Assembly (NCBI GenBank): GCA_965240325.2
Contig: OZ251225.1
Span: 2,976,001 to 3,040,000, forward strand
DNA length: 64,000 nt
Source: Rebecca billardiae RCC1528
Taxonomy: Eukaryota; Haptophyta
Reading direction: 5' to 3'
Positions 41,507 through 52,881 of this stretch are shown here, piece after piece; the stretch's first letter is position 1; every line of letters starts with the position of its first letter. The notes beneath the pieces are model-generated. The model saw only the letters and a program-made list of their open reading frames with translations, was not told the DNA's origin and searched no databases. The position numbers were made by a program, and so were the translations under genes.

Positions 41507-44439
41507 ATGGTGAGCTGGCGGGTCACCGCGGGCTCATCGAGCGGTGCGGAGGCCAGGCCGGTGTCGATCGCTGGCCAGCTCGAGGAGGCGCGCACGCCAT
41601 TTGAGCTGCCGCAGCCCATGCGTGGCCGATTCACGGGCGCGTTCTTGGGCGGCGACCTGGAGGACGTGTACCGCGGCCAGGAGCTCAAGCCACACCTTGA
41701 GCGGAGCATGTGGCGGATCGTCGTGGTGGTCACCCTCTTCTTGGCTGCCCAGCAGCTGATCCGGATGGTGTCGAGGTCGCCGCCCTACGGCTTCGCCGTG
41801 TGGCTCCCGTTCGTCAACCTGGCGGGCTCGCTGATCACGCTGTGCGTGATCGTGTGCGCAAAGCGCCTCAACTGGCCGCTGCGCGTGTTGGAGCTGTGGA
41901 CCACGTTCTACCTAACCGTCATGTTCGTCATCCTGCAGCTCACCGATCGTGTCGACCAGTACCTGCAGTGCAATGGCGACCTCGCCGCGGCACCCGCTCT
42001 GGTCGACGTGGCCTCGTGCATCGACGACGGCACATCGGCCGCGCTCAAGTACTGCGGCCTGCTCACGCTCGTGAGCATCTTCACGCCGCTGCGCCCGCCG
42101 CTGTTCACGTGCATCGCCGCGTTCGGCTTCGTCACCGTCGTCCTCGTCGAGTTCCTCATCCTGCGCGCGCCGATGTCGGAGAAGGTGATCCACATCATCC
42201 TGTACGGGCTGATCACCTACTTCCTCACCGAGGGCCGCTCGCGCATGATGCGCATCGAGCGCACGCAGTGGTACTTCCACCGCGAGGTCGACGCGGCGGT
42301 GGCGAGGATGCACGTCGCCGAGCGCGCGCGCGCGTCCCAGGAGCTCAAGCTCGCGAGCGCCTCGTCCGCCACCGTCGCGCGCTCGCGGCTGATCCGCGTC
42401 GCGATGCACGACCTGCGCAGCCCGCTGCTCTCGATGCTCAACCTCGCGTCGACGATGAGCAAGCTGCCGCACACGACGACGCTGGGGCACGCGGGCGTGC
42501 AGGAGGCGATCGCGACGCTGCGGCAGTGCGCCACGCTGATGGAGCACATCGTCTCGGACATGCTCGACTTTGAGCGCATCGACAGCGGCCGGCTCAACCT
42601 CGTGCTCGACAGCTTCCGCACCGACCAGCTGCTCTCGAGCGCCAAGGCGACCTTCGACGGGCTCTGCACGGCGAAGAGCGTGCGGCTCGTGATCGAGCCG
42701 CTGCCCGAGGCGCTCGCGGGCGAGCGCGGCACGTTCGTCGGCGACGTGCGCCGGCTGCAGCAGTGCCTGAACAACGGCGTCTCCAACGCGCTCAAGTTCA
42801 CCGAGCGCGGCGGGCACATCACCATCCGCGTCGTCGCGGGCGCGCACGAGGACGCGGCGGCCGGCTGGGCGCGGCTGCACGTGCTCGTCATCGACGACGG
42901 CTCGGGGCTGAGCAGCGAGGAGCTCGAGACGCTCACGCGCGGCGAGGCCTTCTCGCAGGTCGGCCGCGGGCAGCTGCAGGGCAGCGGCGGCACGGGCCTC
43001 GGGCTGGGCATCACGCGCCAGATCCTGCAGCTGCACAACGGCTCCGAGCTGCGGCTCGAGTCCGACGGCCCCGGCACCGGCGTCACCTTCGAGATGGTGG
43101 TGAACGTGCGCGCGCCGCCGCGCGCGCGGCCGGCGGAGGCGCGCTCGGAGACGGCCGGCCCCGCCGAGGCGCAGCCACCCGCGCAGCAGGCCGAGCGCGC
43201 GCTCGCGGCCAGCGGCCTGGCGTGCTCGAGCCGCGCGCGTGGAGGCACGGCCGAGACGGACGCGACGACCGTCGACGTCGACGCGTCGGACGACGACGAC
43301 GCGGACGACCCGTCGGGCGCCGCGCACCCGCGCGCGAGCATGGCCTCCGTGACCTCCGAGGCGCCCCGCTCGCTGCCCCCGTCCACGGAGTTCCGCCGCT
43401 TCACGCGCAAGGGCTCGATGGGCGGCTACCAGGGCGACCGCACGCACGCCAAGGCGCTGAGCGCCGGCTGGCAGCCCGACGTCGCCGCGCTGCGCTCGCT
43501 CGCGGCGCACCACGACGAGCAGCCGCTCGAGCACGACGCGGCGGACGAGGTCGAGCGCTTCGACGATGGGCGCAGCTCGCGCGTCGCGGCGCCCTTCGCG
43601 CCCGCCGTGCGCGCGCGCCACGCACCGCCGGGGCGGGCGTCGTCGGCGCACGTGCCGCACGCGCTGCCGCTGCCGCCGCTGCCGGGCGAGCCCGATCACG
43701 CGCACCCTCCGGGGCCCGCCGCGCCCGCCGCGCCCGCCGCGGAGCCGTTCTGCGTGCTGCACGTGGAGGACGACCCGTTCCTGCAGATCACCCTCCCGCT
43801 GCGCGTCTTCGAGGAGCTCAGCTGCGCGTACGAGCAGGCGGTGAACGGGCAGGAGGCGGTCGTGAAGGTGCTCAAGCGCGAGGTGCCGTACGGGGCCATC
43901 CTGATCGACAACCAGATGCCCGTGATGAGCGGCTGCGAGGCCACCAAGCAGATGCGCGGTGAGCGCGCGCGCGCGCGCGCGGAGCCGAGCGCGCGCCCGG
44001 CGCCGCGCGGCATGGCTGACGGCGCTGTGCGCCCGCGCGCCGCGCGCGCGCAGCTGCGGGCTACACGGGCACCATCATCGGCATGACGGGCGACCCGGCC
44101 GGCTCAGACGACCGCAATGTGCGCGCGCGCGCGGCCCCGGGCGCGAGTGGCGGCGTGCGAGGGCCGCACGGAGCTGGCCGCTGCCCGCGTGCGCCTCGCG
44201 CGCCGCCGTCACCGCCCTGCCGTCACCGCCCGCGCTGCCCCCGCCCGCGCTGCGGATGGCGGCCTGCGCAGGCTTTCGAGGCGGCTGGGCTGGACCTGTG
44301 CGTGGACAAGTCCACCGATGGGGTTGAGGCCGTCATCAAGGTGATCAGGGGCGCCATGGACAAAGCAGCAGCCGGTGGCGCGAACGGCGGGAGTGCAGCG
44401 GCCGCAGCGCCGGCGCCGAGGAAGAATCCATTGCTCTGA
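41507..44439 (+). CDS. Hybrid sensor histidine kinase with receiver domain
   Basis: Model: exons 41507-43958, 44054-44118 and 44272-44439; introns 43959-44053 (GTGAGCG...CAG) and 44119-44271 (GTGCGCG...CAG); 894 residues. About six hydrophobic segments lie between residues 70 and 243. The H box MHDLRSPLLSML puts the phospho-accepting His near 301. The N box (NNGVSNALKF), G1 (DDGSGL) and G2 (GTGLGLGI) boxes follow. After a low-complexity linker comes a receiver domain, VLHVEDDPF with Asp near 801 (ILIDNQMPVMSG). Splicing restores TGTIIGMTGDPAGSDDRN then AFEAAGLDLCVDKS, including the conserved Thr-Gly and Lys. The product is a membrane phosphorelay sensor; its signal is unknown and no extracellular ligand domain was recognised. 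Confidence 0.88.
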
Positions 44440-45474
44440 GCGGATCGACACCGAGCGAGATTCGGTGGCACTATTGAAACGGACTCACGGCCACGCCGCG
44501 GCCGCCCCCCTCTCAGTCTCAGTCTCACCGCTCTGCACAGTCTGTCGGAGTCGGAGTAGCGGACCGCGCGTCCGTGACGCTGCGACTACTGACGCTAGCG
44601 CCGGGTCGTAGCGACCGCCGAACTATACTATCTGTCCGCGTGCTGTGACGTACTCCGTGTCGTCTGCGCTGTGCGCACTGGCTGCGCCTCGTCGGAATAT
44701 CGGCCGCAACTCACTCATCAATGCCCCGACGCCTGCGCCGCCCCTCCCCCCGTACGCCTGCTTGCGCTTACAAATAAGTTCCGTCGTAGTAGTATATTTG
44801 CCGGCGGCGGACAATCGATCAAAGAAAAGGGGACGGGGGACGATTTTGAGGGCTGTTGGAGGGTGAGTTTTCGCTTATTTTTCGGCGGGGTACATTGGCC
44901 CATTGCTCTCCATTAGCAAGACGCGATTGACGAAAGAAGCGCGCCCGCGCCATTCCGCATATGTCGATGGACGGACGTGAGCCTGTGGACGTGCGTATGC
45001 ATTTGTCCGTATATCTGGGTAGTGAACGAATATCTAGCTGCGATTTGGTGTGAATATCCATCATACGGAACAACACTTGGTCGCCAGTCCGGGACCAACC
45101 GGACCCAGGGCCGGACGTGTTTTTTAAAAGTGCATGTGCACGGGGGTCCTACAGTAGCAGGGTATTCTACCATCAAGGGGGTTCCCGTTCAATCTTCCGA
45201 CGATACGGTCTGATCACCCGGAGCCCGTTATATTAAAGGGGAATTAAAAAAAAGTTGAACGTGCATGGTCGTAAATGGACATGGTTCCCGCGTAAGCCAC
45301 TAGAGGGCGCACTGCAGACAAAAGATGATCACTCCGTAGGGTATTCGTGACGAATATACAGCACGCAGACGAAATTGCACTATGGGGCAAGGCCCTTGAC
45401 GACTCGCGCCGGTACGCGCTGGCGCGAGCCGCGACGCGTGGAGCCCCGTTGACTCGGACCGGGGACCGTGCGTG
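44440..45474. other. Intergenic region
   Basis: No gene is supported. Near 45208-45260 the phrase GATCACCCGGAGCCCGT with flanking TATTAAA and AACGTGCAT repeats sequence at 6709-6745, a short dispersed repeat. Confidence 0.5.
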
Positions 45475-46555
45475 CGCGTGCCGCCGCAGTACGCCGCGGT
45501 GCGCGAGGTGGTGGCGGGGGCCGGCCGGCCGCTGCCTCTCGCCCTCGCACTCTGCTCTCCCCGAGCGCGCCTGTCGCCTCGCAGGCCCCGCGTCTATCTA
45601 CTGACTACTCCGTCTCGCCCGGCCCTCGCGCTCCGCTCTCACCGAGCGCGCCCACCGGTCTGCCGTCTTGCCGGGCCGCGTGGCCGAGTCACGCCGAGTC
45701 GGCGCGCGCCCAACAACCTACCCGCGGGCGCGTTCGTCGCTCGAGGAGGAGCGCGCAAGGGCGAGCCGAGTCCGGAGCACTACGCGAGCTCGTCGCTTGA
45801 GGTCCAATGAGGACGGAAGCGCGCCGCGACGGCACGCCGCAGCGGAGATGAGCCGGACGCGCCCGGAGCTAGCGCGGCTGAAGGGCGAGCTCGAGCTCGC
45901 GAGCTCGCTCCTCGACGCCGAGCGCGAGCTCCTCCTCAACTCGGTCGTCGACCGCGCCGGAGGTGCAGCAGCAGCAACTCGGCGAGCACGCACGGCCACG
46001 GGCTGCCGATTGTCACGGCCTGCCGCGCTGGCTGCCGCCTGGCTTCGAGGCCAACGTGGCGGACGAGGAGGCGGCGGGCGAGCACGGCGCGGCGCAGTGG
46101 AGCAGGCGCGCACGCGCGACGGCAGGCGCGACGCGCCGCTCGCCTCGTTCCACTCCGAGCTCCGTTCGGTCTCGCCTCTGGCGATCGGTGCGCGGCTGCG
46201 CAGCGCCGGGCCAGCAGTGCCCGCTGGCAGTGGCGCGCGCTCTCGCTCTGCCGGCACGAGGCGCGCCGGCTGAGCGACCAGCGGCCCGTCGTCGAGCGCA
46301 TGGCGCAGCGCGAGCACCTCAAGCAAGTGCGCCCGCACGCCCGCACGCGCCGGCCCGCGCCGCGCGGCGCCTCTCGCCCTGCGCGCGCGCGCCGCCCCGG
46401 CGGCAGCGCTTCCCGCCGCGCGGCCCGCGGCGACAGTCCTCGGCCCGCCATGTCAGTCAGACTGATCGACAGCAGCCGACGGAGGTTGCGCCGCGGGCCC
46501 CTAACTACGTTGGTTCTACGGAAGGACCGCGGAACGCGGTCATCATCATCACATA
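45475..46555 (+). repeat. Inverted segmental duplication, right copy, with coiled-coil ORF
   Basis: The counterpart of 36530-38060 on the opposite strand. An ORF from ATG 45848 to about 46273 begins MSRTRPELARLKGELELASS and ends with GARSRSAGTRRAG, like the left copy. The middle differs (an extra VVDRAGGAAAATRRAR stretch), and the LSDQRPVVERMAQREHLKQV continuation lies in another frame. The tandem internal duplication of the left copy is missing. The shared end is GGACCGCGGAACGCGGTC near 46533. Confidence 0.6.
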
Positions 46556-46885
46556 CTGACTGACTAATAGTAGCACTAGCGGTTCAGCCCGCTCGGTACC
46601 GGTACAGCGCTATATAGCGCCGCAGATCGAGCAGCAGGTTCGCGACTGCGAGTCGTATAGGCGATGATGCGCTGATGGTGACGATGGCCGTCGGACCGCG
46701 CACCGGTCCGCCAGGCGGCCCACCCACCGCCCAGGGCCAGGCGCCAGCCAGCCTAGTGAGCCTGGGCGGCGGCACCGTGCGGGCACCTACTCGCTGCTGA
46801 TGACGGCCCGTGCCCATCGAATTCAACAGCTGCGTCGGCGGTCACCACCGCACATTGTCTCTGCAGCGGAGCAGTGGGGCGCGCG

Positions 46886-48361
46886 TCAGCAGCAGACGCG
46901 CGCACGCCACGCCGTCTCGACGCACGTGGGCGTGTCAAACCACTGGAGGGGCTCGTCTAGCTCGCCCGCGCTCATGCCGAGGCCGAGCGCAGCCGACTGC
47001 CTACCGCACGAGTGCACGCTGCCGTCCGCCGTCACAAACAGCGAGCGGTAGTAGCGCATGGCACAGTGCACCACGCGCGCTTGGGCGAGGGCATCCACGC
47101 GCGACGGGACGCGAAGTCCAAACTCTCCGTACCCCAGCCCGAGCACGCCGTTGCGAGAGCTCCCAAACGTGTGCACGCTGCCGTCCGCGCCCAGCACCGC
47201 GCTGCAGCAGCTTGAGCTGCCCGCACACGCGCGCACGATGCGCACACCAGCGAGGGCGTCAAGCCGCCTCGGCGCGAGCTGATGGCGCCTGTCTCCATGC
47301 CCGAGGGCGCCATACTCACCATACCCAAACGAGTACACCGCCCCCTCGCTGTCCACCACCAGGCTGTGGCGACCGCCTGCGCTCACGTGTACGGCGCGCA
47401 CGCCCACGAGCGCCTCGATGCGCCTCGGCCTAGTGAGCTGATACTGCTGGCCGCCGTGGCCGAGCTGGCCGTAGTAGCCCTGCCCACACGAGTAGACGTC
47501 ACCATCGGTCGAGAGCAGCAGCGTGTGAGTATACCCTGCCGACACCCCGCCCACTCGAACGCCGTCCAGCGCCTCGATGCGCGTCGGCTCCAGCCGGTCC
47601 TCCGTGTCGCCGTGGCCGAGCTGGCCGCAGGAGTTGTGGCCCCAGCTGTACGCGCAGCCCGCGGCCGTAAGCGCGAGGCTGTGCACTTCGCATGCAGCAG
47701 CTATACACACAATGGGCTCACTCGCGGGTAGCCCGACGAGTGTGAATGAGCGTTGCTCCTCCGTGTGGCCCAGACCGAGCTGGCCGTACTGGTTGTTGCC
47801 GCAGCCGTACACGGCGCCTGCCGCGCTCAGCGCGAGCAGGTGGTCCTTCCCAGCGGCGACGGCGACCACTCGCACCGCGCTGAGGGAGGCGACGTGCGTC
47901 GGGACGAGCACTGCCAACGCCCCGGAGTGCCCCGTGGCCATCCGGGGCGGATACTCGGGCATCCTGAACTCGTGCGTCACCGCCTCCTCGCCGCACGTGT
48001 GCAGCCCGCCCTCCGCGTCCACACACGCGCTGAAGTGATGGCCGGCCGCCACGGGAGGCGAGTGTGCGCATGCGAGCTCGAGCACCCGCTCGCGAACGAG
48101 CAGTTCCGCCGTCCACGTGCGCACGCCCGAGGGCAGCGATGTCGGCAGCGCGCGCTCGTGCCCGCGCGCACGCGCGCGCTCGCGCAGCGCGCGCTCGACC
48201 GGCGAGCACCCACCGGGCGGCGCGCCGTGGAAGAGGCGCGCGGTGGCGTTCAGGCTAGCGAGGTCGCGCAGCGGTAGGAACACGAGGATGCGGTCGAGCA
48301 CCTCGCGTGGCAGGTCGTCGAGCGCGAGGCGACGCGCGTGCGCCAGTGCGGTGCTGGCCAT
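46886..48361 (-). CDS. F-box / RCC1-repeat protein 2
   Basis: A single-exon 491-residue ORF starting at ATG 48361. The N-terminal F-box is LALDDLPREVLDRILVFLPL then LASLNATARLFHG. About seven RCC1 blades follow (GAVYGCGNNQYGQLGLGHTE, AYSWGHNSCGQLGHGDTED, DVYSCGQGYYGQLGHGGQQ, AVYSFGYGEYGALGHGDRR). Several blades are nearly identical to gene 1, for example RSFTLVGLPASEP, but the extra upstream exons and the acidic loop of gene 1 are missing. Likely a ubiquitin-ligase adaptor by family analogy. Confidence 0.85.
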   Translation of the reverse strand: MASTALAHARRLALDDLPREVLDRILVFLPLRDLASLNATARLFHGAPPGGCSPVERALRERARARGHERALPTSLPSGVRTWTAELLVRERVLELACAHSPPVAAGHHFSACVDAEGGLHTCGEEAVTHEFRMPEYPPRMATGHSGALAVLVPTHVASLSAVRVVAVAAGKDHLLALSAAGAVYGCGNNQYGQLGLGHTEEQRSFTLVGLPASEPIVCIAAACEVHSLALTAAGCAYSWGHNSCGQLGHGDTEDRLEPTRIEALDGVRVGGVSAGYTHTLLLSTDGDVYSCGQGYYGQLGHGGQQYQLTRPRRIEALVGVRAVHVSAGGRHSLVVDSEGAVYSFGYGEYGALGHGDRRHQLAPRRLDALAGVRIVRACAGSSSCCSAVLGADGSVHTFGSSRNGVLGLGYGEFGLRVPSRVDALAQARVVHCAMRYYRSLFVTADGSVHSCGRQSAALGLGMSAGELDEPLQWFDTPTCVETAWRARVCC

Positions 48362-48571
48362 CGCTCGCGGCTCGCGCGCGGCACGGCAACCCAGCCGGAC
48401 ACGAGCGCGCGGCCACCGGCCGCGCGCGCGGGCGGAGCCGCCACCGCCACCGCCAGGACCTCATAAAAGTGCACGCGGATACGCATGTTGGACGTCACGA
48501 TGGATGATCCTCCGCGGTCTTAGCTCCGAGCGCTCGTCATCGCGAGCTCTGGTGCTCTTCCGATCTCATCT

Positions 48572-51211
48572 ATGCTGGCGTGCTTGCTGGCTGCCGCCGC
48601 GGCGCAGTGCGCTCCATGCAACACGCGCCTGCTTCTCGTCACAGCGTCGCCGCCGGCGGAGCTCGAGAACTCGCCGCTGCTTGCGAGCGCCGCGCGCGGG
48701 GGCACTACCGTCCGCGCCTACCACTTTGGCGAGCCGCTCGAGGAGCGAGGAGCGCGCAAGCGGCCCGAGCTCGTTTCACGTGTCCCCTCAGTGCAGCCGT
48801 GCGCCGTCAGTCCGGCGTGTGGCGGCGCGTTGCTCGATCTCGACGCGATCTACCCGTGGGCGGCTTCGTTCGGCGCGTTTGGCGCGCAGCTGGACACATC
48901 GCACCTCTTCTCCAGAGAGAGCGCGCGGCAGCAGGAGGCGACGGGCGCGGCGCTGCGGCTGCGCGCGAGACGGTCATTTTTCAAGGTGCTCGCCCTCAGG
49001 CACACCGTCGTCGACGAGCCGTCGCCCGCCGCGCGCGCCGTGCCCGTCATCATCTGGGCGGATGCGTCCGCGCGGCTCGCCGGCGATGCGGGCGCCGCCT
49101 TCTCCGCCTTCATGGCGCGGTACGACGTGGCCGTGGGCTACAGGTACGCCAGGCGAGCGCCCAGGGCGGGCACGTGCGGGCCGAAACTGCAGCACGCGAA
49201 GCCGCCTGCGCCCCTCCTCTTCGAGCCCGACTTGCCGCTGACTGACGTGATCGCGCTGCGCGTGGGCGACGCCGCGGCCGCGGGCGCGCGGGCTGGTGCG
49301 GACGGCGGCGCGGCGGCGAGGCGGCCGCCGTTCGCCCAGGCCCGCGCCTGGGCGCAGCGGGAGCGTGCGGAGGCGCTCGTCGTGGCGTGGGCTGCTCGCT
49401 TCGCGACGCGCGGTGCCGCGCGCGCGTCTTGCCTCTCCGACGCGTGCGTGTACGACTCGATCTTGCGGCGCGGCGTCCGCGGCGCCGAGGCGGCGCCGCC
49501 GCCCGCGGCCGACGACCTCGGCGTGTGCGTGCGCTCGGGCCGCGCAAGGTGTGAGCCGGCGGCGGACGGCGTCGCGGCCGCGCTCCTGCCGCCCGCGCGG
49601 CTCGAGAGCCTCGTCACGGGCACGCCCCGCGAGAACGCCTCCGATCTCGAGCGCGTCTCGGCCGCGCTCCGGCTCGAGCGCTGGCTCTCTGCCTATCTGC
49701 GCCGCCCGGCGGCGGCGCCCGCGCTGGCGGAGGGCTGGCTGGCCACGTGCGCGCGGCCGAGCGCCGACGAGCTGGGTGGCGGCGTGTACGGCGGCGTGGA
49801 GGGCTCGGGCGGGCGCGTCTGCCCGCGCGAGGCGCCCGCCGCGTCGCCCTTCCACCTCGACGACTACTTCGCCCTCGCAGCGCCGCCCGCCCACTCGCCG
49901 CGCGGCGCGCGCGCCGCGCGCGCCGCCGTTGGCTCGCGCTCGAGACCAGCCGCGCGGCACGCATGGGTTGGCGCGCCGGCGCGCGCCGCCGCGGGGCTTC
50001 GCAGCGTCAACCCAGAGCTCAGGGGAAGCGCGCTGTCGTACGCCGAGCTCAACCGCTCGCTGCCCGGCGGGCCGGCGTCGACGGCGTCGCTGCGCGAGTG
50101 CGGCGCGGACGCGGACGCGGAGCGGCTCCGTCTGCAGCTGCGCGTGCTGGGCGTGTGCGCGTGCCAGCTGCCGCCCGCGGTGGGCGGGCGGCTCACGGCG
50201 GCGCAGAGCGCAGACCGGCGCGTGGCGCGGCGCTTCGTGATGCCCGCCAAGAGCGGCCTCGGCTCCGAGCTCTCCGCGCTCCCCAAGGCGCTCGGCTGGG
50301 CCTTCAGCCGCGGCGCGGCGTTCCTCGACCCCGAGCTGAAGCGCCCGGACTGCGAAGGCAGCCCGCTCAGCGGCTGCCTCGGGCTGCTGCCCGTGGACGG
50401 GTGCGACCCGGGCGTCGAGCCCTTCGTCGCGCGCGAGGCGCGCGCGCGGCGCAGCGCCGGGCTGCCGCGCGCGCGCGGCGACACGCACGCGTTCGCGCGA
50501 AGCAAGCCGGCGCGCTCGACCGTCCCAGACGCGTACGCTCACCGCGGCGTCTTCTGGTGGACGTCGGCCATGCTGGGGCAGCTGCTGCGCCCCGCCCCGC
50601 CGCTGCGCGAGCACCTGCGCGAGCTGCGGGCTGGGTGGGGCTGGACGCCCGCGCGGCGCGTGCTCGGGCTGCACGTGCGCCGCGGCGACATCTGCGCGCT
50701 CAGCGACGGCACCGACCTCGCCCACGAGCAGCAGCGCACCGGGCGCACGTGCGACGGGCTCGCGCAGTACGCGCCCGCGGTGCGCGAGATGGTGCGCGCG
50801 CACGCGCTCGACGCCGTCTTCCTCGCGACGGACGACGATGCGGTCGTGCGCGAGGCGCGCGCGCACGCGCCCACGCTGCTCGGCGTGGCGCGAACGGCCG
50901 TGTACGTCGTCGCGGCCAACCGGAGCGCGCTGTACGGCACGGGCACGTACTACGACCGCGCGCTCAAGGCCGGCATGATCGACGCGGCCGCGGACGCGCG
51001 CGCGTTCCTCGTCGACCTGATGCTCCTCGCGGAGGCCGACGCGTTTGTCGGCAAGTTCACATCGAACATCGCGCGGATCGCGTTTGCGCTGTCCAACGCG
51101 CGCAAGGGCGGCGACTGCGTCGTGCCCTTCTACTCGCTCGACGCGACGTGGTGCGCCGATGCGGGCAAGAAGCGCGCCGGCTGGTCGATCTACGGGACCT
51201 TCACGTGCTGA
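48572..51211 (+). CDS. GT23-type (FUT8-like) fucosyltransferase domain protein
   Basis: The 879-residue protein begins with a short signal sequence (MLACLLAAAAAQCAPC). The C-terminal third has the O-fucosyltransferase/alpha-1,6-fucosyltransferase signature: VLGLHVRRGDICALSDGT (about residues 696-713) with the donor-binding Arg pair, AVFLATDDDAVVREA (about 748-762), and DLMLLAEADAFVGKFTSNIA (about 812-831). A cysteine-containing segment with PAKSGLGSELSALPKALGWA precedes it. The first 450 residues are Ala/Arg-rich with an unassigned segment (VPVIIWADASARLAGDAG) and may be a second, unidentified module. Predicted to act in the secretory pathway on glycans. Acceptor unknown. Confidence 0.78.
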   Translation: MLACLLAAAAAQCAPCNTRLLLVTASPPAELENSPLLASAARGGTTVRAYHFGEPLEERGARKRPELVSRVPSVQPCAVSPACGGALLDLDAIYPWAASFGAFGAQLDTSHLFSRESARQQEATGAALRLRARRSFFKVLALRHTVVDEPSPAARAVPVIIWADASARLAGDAGAAFSAFMARYDVAVGYRYARRAPRAGTCGPKLQHAKPPAPLLFEPDLPLTDVIALRVGDAAAAGARAGADGGAAARRPPFAQARAWAQRERAEALVVAWAARFATRGAARASCLSDACVYDSILRRGVRGAEAAPPPAADDLGVCVRSGRARCEPAADGVAAALLPPARLESLVTGTPRENASDLERVSAALRLERWLSAYLRRPAAAPALAEGWLATCARPSADELGGGVYGGVEGSGGRVCPREAPAASPFHLDDYFALAAPPAHSPRGARAARAAVGSRSRPAARHAWVGAPARAAAGLRSVNPELRGSALSYAELNRSLPGGPASTASLRECGADADAERLRLQLRVLGVCACQLPPAVGGRLTAAQSADRRVARRFVMPAKSGLGSELSALPKALGWAFSRGAAFLDPELKRPDCEGSPLSGCLGLLPVDGCDPGVEPFVAREARARRSAGLPRARGDTHAFARSKPARSTVPDAYAHRGVFWWTSAMLGQLLRPAPPLREHLRELRAGWGWTPARRVLGLHVRRGDICALSDGTDLAHEQQRTGRTCDGLAQYAPAVREMVRAHALDAVFLATDDDAVVREARAHAPTLLGVARTAVYVVAANRSALYGTGTYYDRALKAGMIDAAADARAFLVDLMLLAEADAFVGKFTSNIARIAFALSNARKGGDCVVPFYSLDATWCADAGKKRAGWSIYGTFTC

Positions 51212-51606
51212 CCGCTTGATACTTGCAGCCGCGCGAAATAGTCGTCCGCGTTACTAGTCTGCGCTTGACAAAGTGGCCAACGGACTCAGATCAAGGCGGG
51301 GCGGCCGCTACAGTGCGGTCTGTTTTGTGGCGGTGTCTTTGTGCAGTGTCGGATGGCGTCAATCACGCTTGGGCCTGGAAGTGTGCACGTGAAATCAGAG
51401 TCAACTGTATACTCCGTTCACCAGCCATCTCCAGCTGCAGGAGCGCTCTCCAGCTCCGCCTGGGCGGGCCAAAAGAAAATCGAAAGGAATGAAAAGAAAA
51501 AGAAAATCTATACCTCCGTTTGGGTTGGGAGGTCGTCCAACGGTCTTCGCCTTGTCATCGCCTCCGCCGCAGCGCCTCGACGGGGAGCAAGGAACCGCCC
51601 GCACTG
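51212..51606. other. Intergenic region
   Basis: Upstream region of the second Sel1-MYND gene. An A/G-rich tract (GAAAAGAAAAAGAAAATC) is at about 51491-51508. No gene is seen. Confidence 0.5.
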
Positions 51607-52881
51607 ATGGACGAAGCCACCGCCGCGGTGGAGCTGCTTGGGCGCAGATCGGCACGAGGTGACGCACGTGCCACGTACCTTCTGGCTGATCGCCTCGCAC
51701 GTGGAGACGGCGTCGCTCAGAACGAGCGCGAGGCGGCGCGCCTGTTCAACATCGCCGCCGAGCGCGGGCTGGTGGAAGCTCAGTGTGCACTTGGCAAATG
51801 CAATCATCAGGGCCTGCTTGGACTGGACCAAAACCTTCTCCAGGCGGTGCGCTGGTACCGGCTGGCCGCCGAGCAGGGCGACGCAGCCGCGCAGTTCAAC
51901 CTGGGCGTCTGCTGTACGAAGGGCGAGGGCGTGCCGCAGGACATGGCCGAGGCGGCGCGGTGGTACCGGCTGGCGGCCGAGCAGGGCGACGCAGCCGCGC
52001 AGTTCAACCTGGGCGTCTGCTGCGAGAAGGGCGAGGGCGTGCCGCAGGACATGGCCGAGGCGGCGCGGTGGTACCGGCTGGCGGCCGAGCAAGGCCACGC
52101 AGTAGCGCAGTGCAACATGGGCGTGTGCTGTAAGAAGGGCGAGGGCGTGCCGCAGGACATGGCCGAGGCGGTGCGGTGGTACCGGCTGGCGGCCGAGCAG
52201 GGCTACGCAGTAGCACAGTGCAGCATGGGCGTGTGCTGCCACAGGGGCGAGGGCGTGCCGCAGGACATGGCCGAGGCGGCGCGGTGGTACCGGCTGGCGG
52301 CCGAGCAGGGCTACGCAGACGCGCAGTTCATCCTGGGCGTCTGCTGTCAGAATGGCGAGGGCGTGCCGCAGGACATGGCCGAGGCGGCGCGGTGGTACCG
52401 GCTGGCGGCCGAGCAGGGCGACGCAGCCGCGCAGTTCAACCTGGGCGTCTGCTGTCAGAATGGCGAGGGCGTGCCGCAGGACATGGCCGAGGCGGCGCTG
52501 TGGTTCGGGCTGGCTGCTGATGGTGATCAGCCACACGCTATGGTGGGGCTTGGAGCGCTGATGCTGTTGGGTCAGGGCGTGGAGCGCGATGTGGCGCAGG
52601 GCGCGCGGCTGGTGCGCCGTGGGCACGAGCTTGACAGCACTCTCGACCCCTGCAAAATTCTCGTCGAGGACTTTTCGGGGGAGCTCGAGGTCGTGTCCAA
52701 GTGCTGCCTCGTCTGCGCCAAGACGGGGCGTGGCCTCAAGAAATGCGACCGATGTCACGTGGCAGTGTTCTGCTCACACGACCACCTGCGCCGCGCGTGG
52801 AAGGCGCACAAGCCGCACTGCAACAAGTGGCGGCAGAGAGATGAGACGAGATCGAGACTCACGGATCCCAATGGCAATTGA
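51607..52881 (+). CDS. Sel1-repeat protein with C-terminal MYND-type zinc finger, paralogue 2
   Basis: From ATG 51607 (MDEATAAVELLGRRSARGDA) the protein has 424 residues. There are about nine Sel1 repeats, with five near-identical units (NLGVCCEKGEGVPQDMAEAA) where the first gene has nine. The finger is CCLVCAKTGRGLKKCDRCHV then AVFCSHDH and HKPHCNKW. The sixth ligand position is again His. The ORF is open upstream of 51607, but that start is not conserved with the paralogue, whose protein also begins MDE-TA-V. It lies head-on relative to the gene at 12591-14207. Confidence 0.88.
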   Translation: MDEATAAVELLGRRSARGDARATYLLADRLARGDGVAQNEREAARLFNIAAERGLVEAQCALGKCNHQGLLGLDQNLLQAVRWYRLAAEQGDAAAQFNLGVCCTKGEGVPQDMAEAARWYRLAAEQGDAAAQFNLGVCCEKGEGVPQDMAEAARWYRLAAEQGHAVAQCNMGVCCKKGEGVPQDMAEAVRWYRLAAEQGYAVAQCSMGVCCHRGEGVPQDMAEAARWYRLAAEQGYADAQFILGVCCQNGEGVPQDMAEAARWYRLAAEQGDAAAQFNLGVCCQNGEGVPQDMAEAALWFGLAADGDQPHAMVGLGALMLLGQGVERDVAQGARLVRRGHELDSTLDPCKILVEDFSGELEVVSKCCLVCAKTGRGLKKCDRCHVAVFCSHDHLRRAWKAHKPHCNKWRQRDETRSRLTDPNGN

